64,000 nucleotides of DNA from Acinetobacter amyesii (GTDB taxonomy: Bacteria; Pseudomonadota; Gammaproteobacteria; Pseudomonadales; Moraxellaceae), in the NCBI RefSeq assembly GCF_002018365.1, contig NZ_MVKX01000009.1, forward strand, positions 1 to 64,000, given 5' to 3'. The notes under the pieces were generated by a model, which saw only the letters and a program-made list of their open reading frames with translations, was not told the origin of the DNA and searched no databases. The position numbers and the translations under genes were made by a program. Positions 28,663 to 37,996 of the stretch are shown here, piece by piece. Every line of letters starts with the position of its first letter. The first letter of the stretch is position 1.

Positions 28663-29934
28663 TTAGAAAATACGGTTTTTATCTTTTTCAGCTTGAGGCA
28701 ATGCGTCTGCAATTTTTTGCGCAATCGCCATATAGCTTTCAGCAGCATCATCACCAGCAATCACAGACGGTTTTCCTGCATCGGCATTTTCACGAATTTG
28801 TACGTTCAGCGGTAAACGACCTAAAAGTGGAATGTCATATTGGACTGAAAGTTGGTCACCACCACCTGTGCCAAAGATTTGCTCTTCATGCCCACAGTTC
28901 GAACAAATATGGGTCGACATATTTTCAACCACGCCCATCACGGGAATGTGTACACGATTAAACAACTCAATGCCTTTGGTCGCATCCATTAATGCAACGT
29001 TTTGTGGTGTCGTCACAATCACAGCACCTGTCACTGGTATACGCTGTGCAAGCGTCAACTGAATATCACCTGTGCCTGGTGGCATATCAATGACCAATAC
29101 ATCCAGATCAGGCCATAAAGTTTGGTTAAAGAGCTGCATTAACGCCCCCGTCGCTTTCGGCCCACGCCAAGCCACTGGCGTATTGTTATCCCCAGTTAAG
29201 TGACCAATTGAAAGCACAGCCATACCATATGCTTCGATAGGAACAAATTGCTCAGCTTCAATCATCGGCGTACGGCCTGCATTGCCAAGCATCGTTGGAA
29301 TACTTGGACCATAGATGTCTGCATCTAATACCCCAACTTTTAAACCCAGTTGTTGTAATGCGAGCGCCAAGTTCACAGTGGTGGTCGATTTACCCACACC
29401 GCCTTTACCAGATGACACCAAAATGACATTTTTAATGCGTGGATGTTTCGGTACATCACGCTGTTGTGGAGCGGCTTTTTGAATCGGTGGGTTATTCGGA
29501 TCAACTTCAGCAGGTGCTTCAGGTGTTTTCGCAGACGCATCCACAACTGGAGGTAACTGGCTTTTTGCTGCTGAACTCTCTGCTTTTTCTTGGCTAGAAC
29601 AGCTTTCGCCTTCTGCATGATGATGACCACAACCACCTTCAGATTTATGCCCTGTTTTTTGTTGAATCACATGCATATTCAGTTCGTTAATGCCGCATTT
29701 TTCCAACGCATCAGCCAAATCATCATGGATTTTTTGTAAGTCTTCGGCTTCTGAAGGAAAGGTATTAATCGTGATCTGTAAGATCTGACCTTGCACATTC
29801 ACCTGTGTAATACGGTCTTTTAAGGCATTATTTGAATTGGGAAGTACATAGTTTTGTAAAACCTGTTGGATTTCCTCCTCTTTCACCTCTTGGGAGGGTG
29901 AAAACACAGATTTTAGAGAAGAAAGCCACGACAT
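28663..29934 (-). CDS. mrp: Mrp/ApbC iron-sulfur cluster carrier ATPase
   Basis: A 423-residue Mrp/NBP35-type P-loop ATPase that carries and delivers [4Fe-4S] clusters. The N-terminal MIP18-like domain (about 15-95) is followed by a linker with GHKSEGGCGHHHAEGESC, an unusual His/Cys-rich stretch. Then come the deviant Walker A GKGGVGKST near 178-186, VIDMPPGTGD, and the cluster-binding CSNC near 325-328. Start is at the ATG at 29934 (GGAG 9 bases upstream, MSWLSSLKSVF), not the upstream in-frame start that would add 21 residues. Confidence 0.94.
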   Translation of the reverse strand: MSWLSSLKSVFSPSQEVKEEEIQQVLQNYVLPNSNNALKDRITQVNVQGQILQITINTFPSEAEDLQKIHDDLADALEKCGINELNMHVIQQKTGHKSEGGCGHHHAEGESCSSQEKAESSAAKSQLPPVVDASAKTPEAPAEVDPNNPPIQKAAPQQRDVPKHPRIKNVILVSSGKGGVGKSTTTVNLALALQQLGLKVGVLDADIYGPSIPTMLGNAGRTPMIEAEQFVPIEAYGMAVLSIGHLTGDNNTPVAWRGPKATGALMQLFNQTLWPDLDVLVIDMPPGTGDIQLTLAQRIPVTGAVIVTTPQNVALMDATKGIELFNRVHIPVMGVVENMSTHICSNCGHEEQIFGTGGGDQLSVQYDIPLLGRLPLNVQIRENADAGKPSVIAGDDAAESYMAIAQKIADALPQAEKDKNRIF

Positions 29935-30281
29935 TATGTTGTCTCCAAACAGGAACATCAAAAGATAATAGCGATAGTTTACCTGTTCATCTGCCACAGA
30001 GTAAGAGGGAGATGAATGACTTATCCCTATAAGCTTATAAAGTTGAGTAATTTAGTCAGCTTTCAAGCAAGTTTTCAAACGTGTGACACTTAAAAATGCA
30101 CCTGCAACTGATTTTTGCGGCTAAACCAAAGCCATTAAATTTTAAATTGATTACATATCAACCATACATTTTCATAGTAATTTCAGTCTATATTTCAATC
30201 GATTTAATAGAATAATCATAGCGATGGATGGGCAATCTAAAGGCACATCTGGTGCTTTTAATTTTAAAAATGGGGAAGACT
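29935..30281. promoter_or_regulatory. divergent intergenic region, mrp / small exported protein
   Basis: About 350 bp with no convincing gene. It must hold the promoters of mrp (-) and of the gene at 30282 (+). No strong -35/-10 pair or clear operator stands out by eye. Confidence 0.4.
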
Positions 30282-30602
30282 ATGTATCAGAAGACTATCT
30301 ATAAGAAGTCTGTATATAAAACAACTTTATGTGCCTTGATGCTCCTGACTTCAGCAGCCTATGCAGAAATTGCGACTGAAGCCATTCAAACACCTGACCG
30401 ACAAACTGTAGCGATTGGTGATAGCCTCGATCTCATGCGCTCGCGTATGCAAGCCTCTCCGATGAAAATGCTGTCTTATCCACTGCAAGAGAAAAATCAG
30501 CCTGCAAAACTAGCGGTAGATTACACCTATGAAATTGCCAATATGCGCTACGTGATTACCGTAGTCGATGATCAAGTCAAAAATATTAAGACTGAAAATT
30601 AG
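30282..30602 (+). CDS. small exported protein of unknown function
   Basis: A 106-residue protein. Start chosen at the ATG at 30282, which has GGGGAAG about 5 bases upstream; the ORF could extend 18 residues further but without a ribosome site. The signal peptide ends near residue 27 (SAAYA). The mature domain includes SPMKMLSYPLQEKNQPAKLAVDYTYEIANMRYVITVVDDQVKNI, a beta-hairpin pattern with a terminal VDDQVKNI reminiscent of small DUF2845-type periplasmic proteins. Not recognised with confidence. A bidirectional terminator follows. Confidence 0.7.
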   Translation: MYQKTIYKKSVYKTTLCALMLLTSAAYAEIATEAIQTPDRQTVAIGDSLDLMRSRMQASPMKMLSYPLQEKNQPAKLAVDYTYEIANMRYVITVVDDQVKNIKTEN

Positions 30603-30625
30603 ATGGATTAAAACAATGAATCCTA

Positions 30626-30656
30626 AAAAAGCCGCTCAAGATAGAGCGGATTTTTT
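30626..30656. terminator. bidirectional intrinsic terminator
   Basis: CCGCTC (30632-30637) and GAGCGG (30644-30649) with A-run and T-run on the two sides; serves the convergent genes at 30282 and 30669. Confidence 0.9.
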
Positions 30657-30668
30657 CATCAGATCCAA

Positions 30669-31067
30669 TTAAGCTTGGTCATCTTTTTTAAACTTATGCA
30701 GTGTGTCAGTGGCTTTCTTTTTTAGCTCGTCAAATTTCTCTGTCGCCTGCACTTTTAGTTCATCAAATTTTTCCACAGCCTCATGTTTAAGTTCGGCTGC
30801 TTTGACTTTGGCTTCATCAAACTTATGACTCGCTTCTGCTTTTAACTGCTCTAGACGGTCTTTGGTTTCTGCATGCTGTTCTGCATGTTCATGTTTCGCA
30901 TCATTTAAGGCTTTTTCACCCTCAAGCTTGAGTTCTTCAACTTTATGCTTTGCACCATCGAGTGCCTTTTCACCTTCAAGTTGCGCCTCTTTGGCCTTGA
31001 GTTGTATGTCATCACCAAGTTCTGATGCTTTATTTTTTAAATCATTTAATGTGTTGTCTGTTGTCAT
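30669..31067 (-). CDS. LEA-like/apolipoprotein-like repeat helical protein
   Basis: A 132-residue hydrophilic protein made of tandem amphipathic repeats of about 11 residues, such as EKFDELKVQAT followed by EKFDELKKKAT, plus GEKALDGAKHKVEELKLEGEKALNDAKHE. No signal peptide, Cys or Trp. The pattern resembles late-embryogenesis-abundant group 3 and apolipoprotein-like stress proteins, which fold on dehydration or on membranes. Start at the ATG at 31067 rather than the GTG nine bases upstream, which sits directly on the AGGG ribosome site. Function in Acinetobacter is inferred only; desiccation tolerance would be consistent. Confidence 0.75.
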   Translation of the reverse strand: MTTDNTLNDLKNKASELGDDIQLKAKEAQLEGEKALDGAKHKVEELKLEGEKALNDAKHEHAEQHAETKDRLEQLKAEASHKFDEAKVKAAELKHEAVEKFDELKVQATEKFDELKKKATDTLHKFKKDDQA

Positions 31068-31308
31068 CTCGCTCACCCTGTTCTCAGTTATTGTCTAACA
31101 ATAGTTATAACGCGATTTGAAGCAGATACCTGAAATAGACGCATTTAGAAACAAATCAACCACAGGAAAACGCCATGTGATTGCCTATTTTCACAATGGT
31201 TTAATGAAAATTTGTATGGTTGTTTTTACTCTAAGCTTGTAATTTAAAGGATGATGTTATGCAAAGAGACCAACGCCATTCTGATGCATTGATCTCTTGA
31301 AAATTTGC

Positions 31309-32124
31309 TTATTTGCTGACCGTACTCATAAAGCTCACTGCGGAAAACAGCCAAATAAACAGGATGAAACTCCGTCCCTGATTAAAATGTGCGACATCGG
31401 TACCATGCAAAATATTATGACGGGTCCTTGCTACGGTAGAGCTGCTATCCATTTGATAGGCTGCCAATTCGGCAAAATACGGATTCAACTCATTAGCGAT
31501 TTTAGATTTGTGCCACAGGCTTTTAATTTCACTGCCTTTGAGCCCCGGTACAATTTTATAGACATCGACAAATTTAGTGCCATTTTGATTTAAGAAACCC
31601 GTTTGAATCAGCACGTCAGTCAAAATACCTTCAAGCTGTGCATATAACACAGGGATACATCCTGCATGTATTTCTAATTTATACAGTTTAAACGCATCTA
31701 AAAGTACCTGACGGCGCGCTGCTTTATGTTCACCAATATTCAAAGCATCAAAGGCTTTCAACATTTCAATTTGGAAAAACTCGCTATTGATGACATTCAG
31801 AAAATCAAAGTCTGCATCATTTTCATGTTGATGAAGCAGTTGCCAAAAATACAATAAATTTAAAGCATCATTCGCTACTTTCATTTCTACAGGCTGATCT
31901 AATTCATCGGCCAAAATATCGAAATAAGGCTCATCTTGTGCCAAATGACGCAGGGTTTGAATCAGTAAAGCATGCTCATCTGCAGAAATCTGTTCTAAAT
32001 ATTGCTGCGCATCTTTAATAATGTGATGCCCCAATTTATGACGCTGTTCATTTTGAGGAATACGAGTGATTGGCTGATCGTCTTCATAGTCATCTTCATA
32101 CATGGGCTTGTTACTCTTAGGCAT
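31309..32124 (-). CDS. conserved hypothetical protein with C-terminal hydrophobic segment
   Basis: A 271-residue protein, not recognised. The N-terminus is acidic (MYEDDYEDDQP). The body is helical, with ALLIQTLRHLAQDE, DALNLLYFWQLLHQHEND and AGCIPVLYAQLEGILTDVL. The region TVARTRHNILHGTDVAHFNQGRSFILFIWLFSAV near the C-terminus has an R-x-x-x-x-H pattern also seen in HEPN-like or Abi-like proteins, followed by a hydrophobic end. The start is uncertain (GTG 32127, ATG 32124 or ATG 32103). It is divergent from metG. Confidence 0.65.
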   Translation of the reverse strand: MPKSNKPMYEDDYEDDQPITRIPQNEQRHKLGHHIIKDAQQYLEQISADEHALLIQTLRHLAQDEPYFDILADELDQPVEMKVANDALNLLYFWQLLHQHENDADFDFLNVINSEFFQIEMLKAFDALNIGEHKAARRQVLLDAFKLYKLEIHAGCIPVLYAQLEGILTDVLIQTGFLNQNGTKFVDVYKIVPGLKGSEIKSLWHKSKIANELNPYFAELAAYQMDSSSTVARTRHNILHGTDVAHFNQGRSFILFIWLFSAVSFMSTVSK

Positions 32125-32274
32125 CACAGTTATGCCCTATTATCACTGTAATTGTGTCAGCAATATAGATTTTTTTACTTTTGCAAAGATTTCACCTATT
32201 CCCTTGTGCAAGTACTGGCTATCTCATGTAAAATTACAGCCCATTGCATAAATACGAATGAGAGAGTCATATCC

Positions 32275-34332
32275 GTGCGTAATATCTTAGTCACTAACGC
32301 CCTTCCATACGCCAATGGCCCAATCCATATGGGTCATTTACTCGGTTATATCCAAGCAGATATTTGGGTACGTGCGATGCGTGCAATGGGTCATAACGTG
32401 ACTTATGTATGTGCGGACGATGCTCACGGCACAGCGATCATGCTACGTGCTGAAGCCAATGGTATTTCACCTGAACAGCAAATTGCCAATGTACAAAAAG
32501 AACATGAGCGTGACTTTGCTGGCTTTAAAGTTGATTTTGACCATTACGACTCAACCAACAGCCCAGAAAACCAAGCACGCGCTTCTGAGATTTACATTAA
32601 GAACCGTGAAGCGGACAACATTGCTGTACGCCCTGTGACGCAATTGTTTGACCCTGAAAAAGCAATGTTCTTGTCAGACCGTTTCATTAAAGGCACATGC
32701 CCGAAATGTAAAGCGGAAGACCAATACGGCGACTCATGCGAAGTATGCGGTACAACTTACAACGCAACTGAGCTGTTAAATCCAAAATCGACTTTAAGCG
32801 GTGCGACACCTGTAGAGAAATCTTCAGATCACTACTTCTTTAAACTGCCGAACTTTGGTGAATACCTGCAAAAATGGACACGTGACGAAGGCCGTTTACC
32901 TGTGTCAATTGCCAACAAACTTGATGAATGGTTTGAAGCAGGCTTATCGGATTGGGACATCTCACGTGATGCGCCTTACTTCGGTTTTGAAATTCCTGAT
33001 GCGCCAAATAAATACTTCTACGTTTGGGTCGATGCGCCAATCGGTTATATGTCGAGCTTTGAAAACTACATCAAGACTAAACGTCCTGACCTAAGCTTTG
33101 ACGACTACTGGAAAAAAGATTCGAAAAATGAGGTGTATCACTTCATTGGTAAAGACATTGTTTACTTCCACGCATTGTTCTGGCCTGCAATGCTTGAAGG
33201 TGCCAACTACCGTACCCCAACAAGCTTATTTGTAAATGGTTTCTTGACTGTAAACGGTCAGAAGATGTCTAAATCTCGCGGTACGTTCATTAAAGCAGAA
33301 ACGTATCTTGAGCATTTAAACCCTGAATACTTACGTTACTACTTCGCGTCTAAACTTTCTGACAAAGTTGAAGATTCTGATTTGAACCTTGATGACTTCG
33401 TTCAGAAAGTGAATTCAGACCTTGTTGGTAAAGTGGTCAACATCGCAAGCCGTTGTGCGAAATTCATTAACACGAAGTTTGATAACAAACTTTCTGCAAC
33501 GTGTGCAGAGCCTGAATTGGTTCAAAGTTTTATTGATGCAGGGGCTTCAATTGCTGCTCAATATGAAGCACGTGAGTTCTCTGCGGCAATCCGTGAAATC
33601 ATGGCACTTGCTGACAAAGCCAACCAATATATCGACGAGAAAAAGCCTTGGGCGCTTGCGAAAATTGAAGGCGAAGAACAGCAAGTTCATGACGTATGTT
33701 CTGTCGGCATCAACTTGTTCCGTCAATTGGCTGTTTACCTTGCGCCAGTACTTCCTACATTGGCAGCAGAAGTTCAAAGCTTCTTAAAACTTGAATCTTT
33801 CGACTTTGCTTCAGGCAAAACGATTTTAGTGGATCATGAAATTGCTCAATTCCAACCATTGATGCAACGTGTAGACCCGAAAGCGGTTGCTGCTATGGTC
33901 GATGCGTCTAAAGATTCGTTAGCTGCTCCTGCTGAAGCGCCAAAAGCGGAAAAGAAAAAAGAGAAAGCCAAAGAGAAGAAACCTGAGCCTAAAGTCGGCG
34001 AAGCAGAAATTATCGGTATCGAAGACTTTATGAAAGTTGACTTACGTGTAGCAGAAGTTTTAGAAGCTGCTCACGTTGAAGGTTCTGACAAGCTTTTACA
34101 ACTCACTTTAAATGTCGGTGAAGCTGAGCCACGTCACGTGTTTAGCGGTATTCGTGAGTTCTACCAACCTGAAGACCTTAAAGGCAAATTGGTGGTGATG
34201 GTGGCTAACCTTGCACCACGTAAGATGCGTTTTGGTATTTCTAACGGTATGGTTTTAGCTGCGGGTAATGGCGAAGGTGTTTGGGTGATTTCACCTGAAA
34301 CTGGTGCTAAACCGGGTGATAAAGTGTCTTAA
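32275..34332 (+). CDS. metG: methionyl-tRNA synthetase
   Basis: A 685-residue class I synthetase that charges tRNA-Met. Start is the GTG at 32275, giving (M)[20 protein letters not shown], the exact family N-terminus with the HIGH-type HMGH at 18-21; AGAGAG lies about 10 bases upstream. A zinc knuckle has CPKC and CEVC pairs near 142-160. The KMSKS loop reads GQKMSKSRG near 326-334. A Lys/Glu/Ala-rich linker leads to a C-terminal EMAP/Trbp-like tRNA-binding domain (about 585-685). The longer ORF with 41 extra N-terminal codons is not supported. Confidence 0.96.
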   Translation: MRNILVTNALPYANGPIHMGHLLGYIQADIWVRAMRAMGHNVTYVCADDAHGTAIMLRAEANGISPEQQIANVQKEHERDFAGFKVDFDHYDSTNSPENQARASEIYIKNREADNIAVRPVTQLFDPEKAMFLSDRFIKGTCPKCKAEDQYGDSCEVCGTTYNATELLNPKSTLSGATPVEKSSDHYFFKLPNFGEYLQKWTRDEGRLPVSIANKLDEWFEAGLSDWDISRDAPYFGFEIPDAPNKYFYVWVDAPIGYMSSFENYIKTKRPDLSFDDYWKKDSKNEVYHFIGKDIVYFHALFWPAMLEGANYRTPTSLFVNGFLTVNGQKMSKSRGTFIKAETYLEHLNPEYLRYYFASKLSDKVEDSDLNLDDFVQKVNSDLVGKVVNIASRCAKFINTKFDNKLSATCAEPELVQSFIDAGASIAAQYEAREFSAAIREIMALADKANQYIDEKKPWALAKIEGEEQQVHDVCSVGINLFRQLAVYLAPVLPTLAAEVQSFLKLESFDFASGKTILVDHEIAQFQPLMQRVDPKAVAAMVDASKDSLAAPAEAPKAEKKKEKAKEKKPEPKVGEAEIIGIEDFMKVDLRVAEVLEAAHVEGSDKLLQLTLNVGEAEPRHVFSGIREFYQPEDLKGKLVVMVANLAPRKMRFGISNGMVLAAGNGEGVWVISPETGAKPGDKVS

Positions 34333-34351
34333 GATTTAAGTCTTAGATAGG

Positions 34352-34380
34352 AAAAGCCTCTACTTTGTAGGGGCTTTTTT
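34352..34380 (+). terminator. intrinsic terminator of metG
   Basis: AGCCTCTAC (34355-34363) and GTAGGGGCT (34367-34375) around TTT, followed by a T-run. Confidence 0.9.
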
Positions 34381-34390
34381 ATGCCTTTAG

Positions 34391-34426
34391 TTTCCCTCTC
34401 CTTTTAGGAGAGGGTTAGGGAGAGGT
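34391..34426 (+). repeat. short palindromic intergenic repeat, copy A
   Basis: A 36-bp sequence containing the hairpin CCTCTCCTTTTAGGAGAGG followed by GTTAGGGAGAGGT. Its reverse complement matches the repeat at 36619-36667 apart from an insertion there. It flanks the ATPase-nuclease gene in inverted orientation to copy B. Confidence 0.8.
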
Positions 34427-34467
34427 ATTTTTTGAGAATCCAATATATTTTAATGGAGCTTTTGCTT

Positions 34468-36459
34468 CTAACTTGCTTTTTGTCCTTGTAAATCACCTAC
34501 AAGAGAAACTTTGCTTTCTTCCGATAAATCTTCATATTGCGACTTTAAATTATCTAACAAAAATTTGTTGGAGAGATCAAACTCATCAAAAATTGTATAC
34601 CAATCTTTTACATAACATTTTATTTTCTCAGTATGTAGTACTAAGCCTAACTCACCTTTAGATTTATTATTTTCCAATTGAGATTTTATATAAAAATCAT
34701 CTTTAGAAATTTTTCGTCCTATTAAAATTAATTCGAATATCAATTTTCCACTATTGAAACTTGGGTGCTTAGAAATTATTTCAGCATAATCATTTAATTG
34801 AGTTAGGTGCTTTTTATTTAAAGCGAGACTTGGTTTTTTAATTTCAACAATAATACATTTATAAATAGGTTTACCTGAAGCATCAAAAGTATATTTTTTT
34901 CTTGCAAGAAAAAGATCAACTTGTCTATTTAGCCCTTCAATATCTATCTCTGTTTGATCATCAGACTCTAGATCATCTATACCAACGTTATCAATTCCTG
35001 GAATTTCTGTTCTTAAATTTCTAGCTATCTTAGAAAAACTATCTTCTTCTGCACCTAAAATCTCGTATTGAGGACCAAACAACCAAGTATTCGCTTCAAT
35101 GATTTTTTGCAAATCAGGAGTTTCCAAAACTATTTTGTAATGATTATCCATTAACTCCTTTAACTTACTAATAGCTAACTCTCTTTTCTGTAAAGTTTCA
35201 ATCGTACTAATTATACTCTCCAAGGTCGTTGATTTTAATTGTTTAGCTAATAAGTCTACTTGGAGGTCATTTAAGTCTAAAACATCATTTAGAACATCAA
35301 ATATGGCATCATTTTCTTTAGATACCAAAAGCTTATCTAACATTCTGATAATAATTTTTAGAGGTTTTAAAGCAAGTTTTGAAAATACCTTGGGATCAGC
35401 TAAATATATGCTTTTAAAAGCTTCCTTTGTGTTTTCTTTACGCCATAATGCATAACTATGGTCATAACCATCATAAGAAGGGAAATAGCCTTGTTTGTCA
35501 TAGTCCTCTATTTTGGCATCCACATATTCTCTCAAATATTCTTCATAAATTTCTTTTAATAGCAAACTCATTTCAGACGTAACTTTTTTCAAAATTTTTT
35601 GTTGTGATTCTGCCTGAGGATCTATTTCTAATTCATCTTTATTATAAGTATCATTCCATTCGGATTGAGCATAACAACTTGTATGAAAATCAATTTTATT
35701 ATTCGCTTTACTAAGCTCTTTAAAAATTATTTTATTATTTACATCGAGTAAATAATTACAAGATTTCTCATGACTTAACTTATCATGCCATCTTATAGCT
35801 GTAATTTTGAATTCTATATCATCAATTTCAACCTCCCTACCTACAGTTTCATGGTCCAAAATAGGTATTTCTTTATCTTCTAAAAATAATTTTTTCTGAG
35901 GATTTATAATTAAAAACCAACTAAATTCTTTTTGTAAATTTTCTATAAAAACTTGATCAGAAGGAAACGCAATTTTAGGGTAAATGGAGTTTAATATGAC
36001 ACATGTCCCAGACTTTAATCTCTTTAAGTTTTCGCATTGGCTACTCTCATCAATAAAGTCACCAACATAATGTGAAATAGCATCGTCAGAAATACAAATT
36101 TTTGCATTCTGATTATTCCACTTTGTAAACCATATCGCATCTTTTGCTAGCCTATGAAATGCTAAACGCCCTCTACCATGTGAACCATGTAAATCATCGT
36201 CGTGCTTTTTATGTGACTCATTAAATTTTTCAAAACTGTTACACCTGTTTTCCAAATCAATACCATCTCCATCATCAATAATGGAAATTGTTGCTAGGCC
36301 ACCAAAATCATTTCTTATTATATTAATATGTACATTCGAAGCTTTAGCATCAAAACCATTCCATACGTATTCAAAAATTGCTTTATAAGGCTCAGTACTT
36401 TTGAAGTGCTTTTTAATACCTTCATCCGTAATTTGAGCTTTCCCCTGAAATTTACTCAT
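34468..36459 (-). CDS. GHKL ATPase fused to a PD-(D/E)XK-like (Shedu-like) nuclease domain
   Basis: A 663-residue protein. The N-terminal Bergerat-fold ATPase has an N-box EYVWNGFDA (Glu30, Asn34, Asp37), G1 box DDGDGID (62-68) and G2 box HGSHGRGRLAFH (91-102), as in MORC/Hsp90/MutL-type ATPases. A helical middle region follows. The C-terminal third has NTWLFGPQYEILGAEE (457-472), QVDLFL (Asp515) and CIIVEIKKPS (Glu539, Lys541) with Gln554 in HLTQLNDY. That is a PD-(D/E)XK nuclease pattern reminiscent of Shedu (DUF4263) defence nucleases. The DNA is far more AT-rich than its neighbours and lies between inverted short repeats. An antiviral role is inferred, not shown. Confidence 0.8.
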   Translation of the reverse strand: MSKFQGKAQITDEGIKKHFKSTEPYKAIFEYVWNGFDAKASNVHINIIRNDFGGLATISIIDDGDGIDLENRCNSFEKFNESHKKHDDDLHGSHGRGRLAFHRLAKDAIWFTKWNNQNAKICISDDAISHYVGDFIDESSQCENLKRLKSGTCVILNSIYPKIAFPSDQVFIENLQKEFSWFLIINPQKKLFLEDKEIPILDHETVGREVEIDDIEFKITAIRWHDKLSHEKSCNYLLDVNNKIIFKELSKANNKIDFHTSCYAQSEWNDTYNKDELEIDPQAESQQKILKKVTSEMSLLLKEIYEEYLREYVDAKIEDYDKQGYFPSYDGYDHSYALWRKENTKEAFKSIYLADPKVFSKLALKPLKIIIRMLDKLLVSKENDAIFDVLNDVLDLNDLQVDLLAKQLKSTTLESIISTIETLQKRELAISKLKELMDNHYKIVLETPDLQKIIEANTWLFGPQYEILGAEEDSFSKIARNLRTEIPGIDNVGIDDLESDDQTEIDIEGLNRQVDLFLARKKYTFDASGKPIYKCIIVEIKKPSLALNKKHLTQLNDYAEIISKHPSFNSGKLIFELILIGRKISKDDFYIKSQLENNKSKGELGLVLHTEKIKCYVKDWYTIFDEFDLSNKFLLDNLKSQYEDLSEESKVSLVGDLQGQKAS

Positions 36460-36618
36460 GCCTGCAACCTAATATTTTTTATAAGATAATTATTTATACT
36501 TAATCTAACTTTCTAATGTCAATTTTTTTAAAAAATAAGAATTTTATGAAAAATTTCAATTAAGTATGTTAATTACATTCACAAGTATAAAGCCATCACC
36601 ATTTTAACTACAAAAATC

Positions 36619-36667
36619 ACCTCTCCCTTACGAAGCAGTGCTTCTCACCTCCTAAAAGGAGAGAGAA
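36619..36667 (-). repeat. short palindromic intergenic repeat, copy B
   Basis: ACCTCTCCCTTAC, then a small palindrome GAAGCAGTGCTTC, then CTCCTAAAAGGAGAG. It is an inverted copy of 34391-34426 with about 13-16 bp inserted. Together the copies bracket the AT-rich ATPase-nuclease gene. Confidence 0.75.
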
Positions 36668-36700
36668 TTTCATGGTAAATTTAAAAATAAACCCAATAAA

Positions 36701-36726
36701 AAAAGCCTCTATCAAAGAGGCTTTTT
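36701..36726 (-). terminator. intrinsic terminator after the second LysE-family gene
   Basis: AAGCCTCT (36703-36710) and AGAGGCTT (36716-36723) around ATCAA; on the minus strand a T-run follows. Confidence 0.9.
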
Positions 36727-36742
36727 AGGGAGCTAAGTTCAA

Positions 36743-37372
36743 TCACTTCATCCCAAAAATCAGCTTTAACCCAAGCACTGTCATCACTGCACCTGCTGCC
36801 CGATCAAAACCCGCTTTAAACTTCAAATAGACTTTGCGTGGTTTTTCTGCTGACAAAGCCACAGCGACCAATGAACACCAGCCTGCATCGATAAAGAAAC
36901 ACAAAACTGGCAGTACAAAGTAAAAATACGTTGGAATCTCTTTCGGTAAAAGTGCTGTAAAAATACTGGCTAACACAATTGCAATTTTAGGATTCGACAA
37001 CTGAGTAATTAAACCAGTGGTAAATGCACGACGGAGTGACATCTGCGAGCTGCTGGCATCACCAGCTTCAATCGGTTCTTTGGCATGTTTTATAATTTTA
37101 AATGCCATCCAAAGCAGATATAAACCACCACAAATTTTCAAGGCCAAATATGCAGAAGGTACAGCCAATAAAAATGCCTGCAAACCCAATACCGCTAAAA
37201 GCCCAAATATTGCAGCACCCAAACCTGTACCAAGAGCGGTAAATAAACCGTGTTTACGTGAAATCGCAATGGAATTTTTCGCCACATAAATTGACGTTGG
37301 CCCCGGGCTCATTGCACCAAGTAATAGTGCTGCCGCAATCGAGCCTAATATCCAAAATGATTCCACTGTCAC
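36743..37372 (-). CDS. LysE/RhtB-family amino-acid exporter (second)
   Basis: A 209-residue membrane protein with about six hydrophobic segments and the N-terminal signature LLGAMSPGPTSIYVAKNSI of the LysE superfamily. Substrate unknown. Divergent from the DIP1984-family gene. Its terminator at 36701 marks the right-hand edge of the inserted AT-rich island. Confidence 0.87.
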   Translation of the reverse strand: MTVESFWILGSIAAALLLGAMSPGPTSIYVAKNSIAISRKHGLFTALGTGLGAAIFGLLAVLGLQAFLLAVPSAYLALKICGGLYLLWMAFKIIKHAKEPIEAGDASSSQMSLRRAFTTGLITQLSNPKIAIVLASIFTALLPKEIPTYFYFVLPVLCFFIDAGWCSLVAVALSAEKPRKVYLKFKAGFDRAAGAVMTVLGLKLIFGMK

Positions 37373-37537
37373 ACCGTTTTCACTTAAATTCGTGGCAATT
37401 TTACAGATAGAATCTCTGAATTTCTCCCTATAATTTGCAGTGTTTATTTTAATTGACCAAATTTTTCACTATAAATAACTTGAATACCGCATTAATCCAT
37501 CGCATGATCGCTAAAAGTACAAATTAATATCAAGACA

Positions 37538-37996
37538 ATGAAATTAGCCGAAGCCCTACTTTTACGCAGTGACTTACAAACTAAATTGGCCTCGCTGCAG
37601 CAACGAATCAATAACAACGTGCTCATTCAAGAAGGTGATGCACCCAGCGAAGAACCGAATGCTTTAATTCAAGAAGCATTTGCCGTAAATACAGAACTTT
37701 ATGGTTTAATTGAAAAGATTCACGCCACCAATGCACAAGCTAAAACCAGTTCAGGACGCTGCATGCTTTCAGTGCTCAATAAACGTGATTTATTGACCCA
37801 ACAGCATCGTATCTTGCAACAAGCAATCGACAGCTCACGCCGTGAAAATGGTCGTTATAGTTCAAGTGAAATCCGTTGGATTAAAACCATTGCAGTGGCA
37901 GATTTACAGAAACAGGCTGACAGTATTAGTCAGCAACTTAGACAAAATAATTTAGAAATTCAGGCATCCAATTGGCAAATAGACCTGATAGATTGA
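37538..37996 (+). CDS. DIP1984-family protein
   Basis: A 152-residue soluble helical protein beginning MKLAEALLLRSDLQTKLASLQQRI, with GDAPSEEPNALI near 38-49 and RREN..YSSSEIRWIKTI near 106-120, the hallmarks of the DIP1984 (septicolysin-like) family. Predicted antiparallel helical bundle; biochemical function unknown. It appears monocistronic. Confidence 0.85.
   Translation: MKLAEALLLRSDLQTKLASLQQRINNNVLIQEGDAPSEEPNALIQEAFAVNTELYGLIEKIHATNAQAKTSSGRCMLSVLNKRDLLTQQHRILQQAIDSSRRENGRYSSSEIRWIKTIAVADLQKQADSISQQLRQNNLEIQASNWQIDLID

Noticed and set aside
32152..32274. N-terminal extension of metG (41 extra codons)
   Set aside because: The family N-terminus begins exactly at the GTG at 32275; the extension is AT-rich and overlaps the divergent promoter region.
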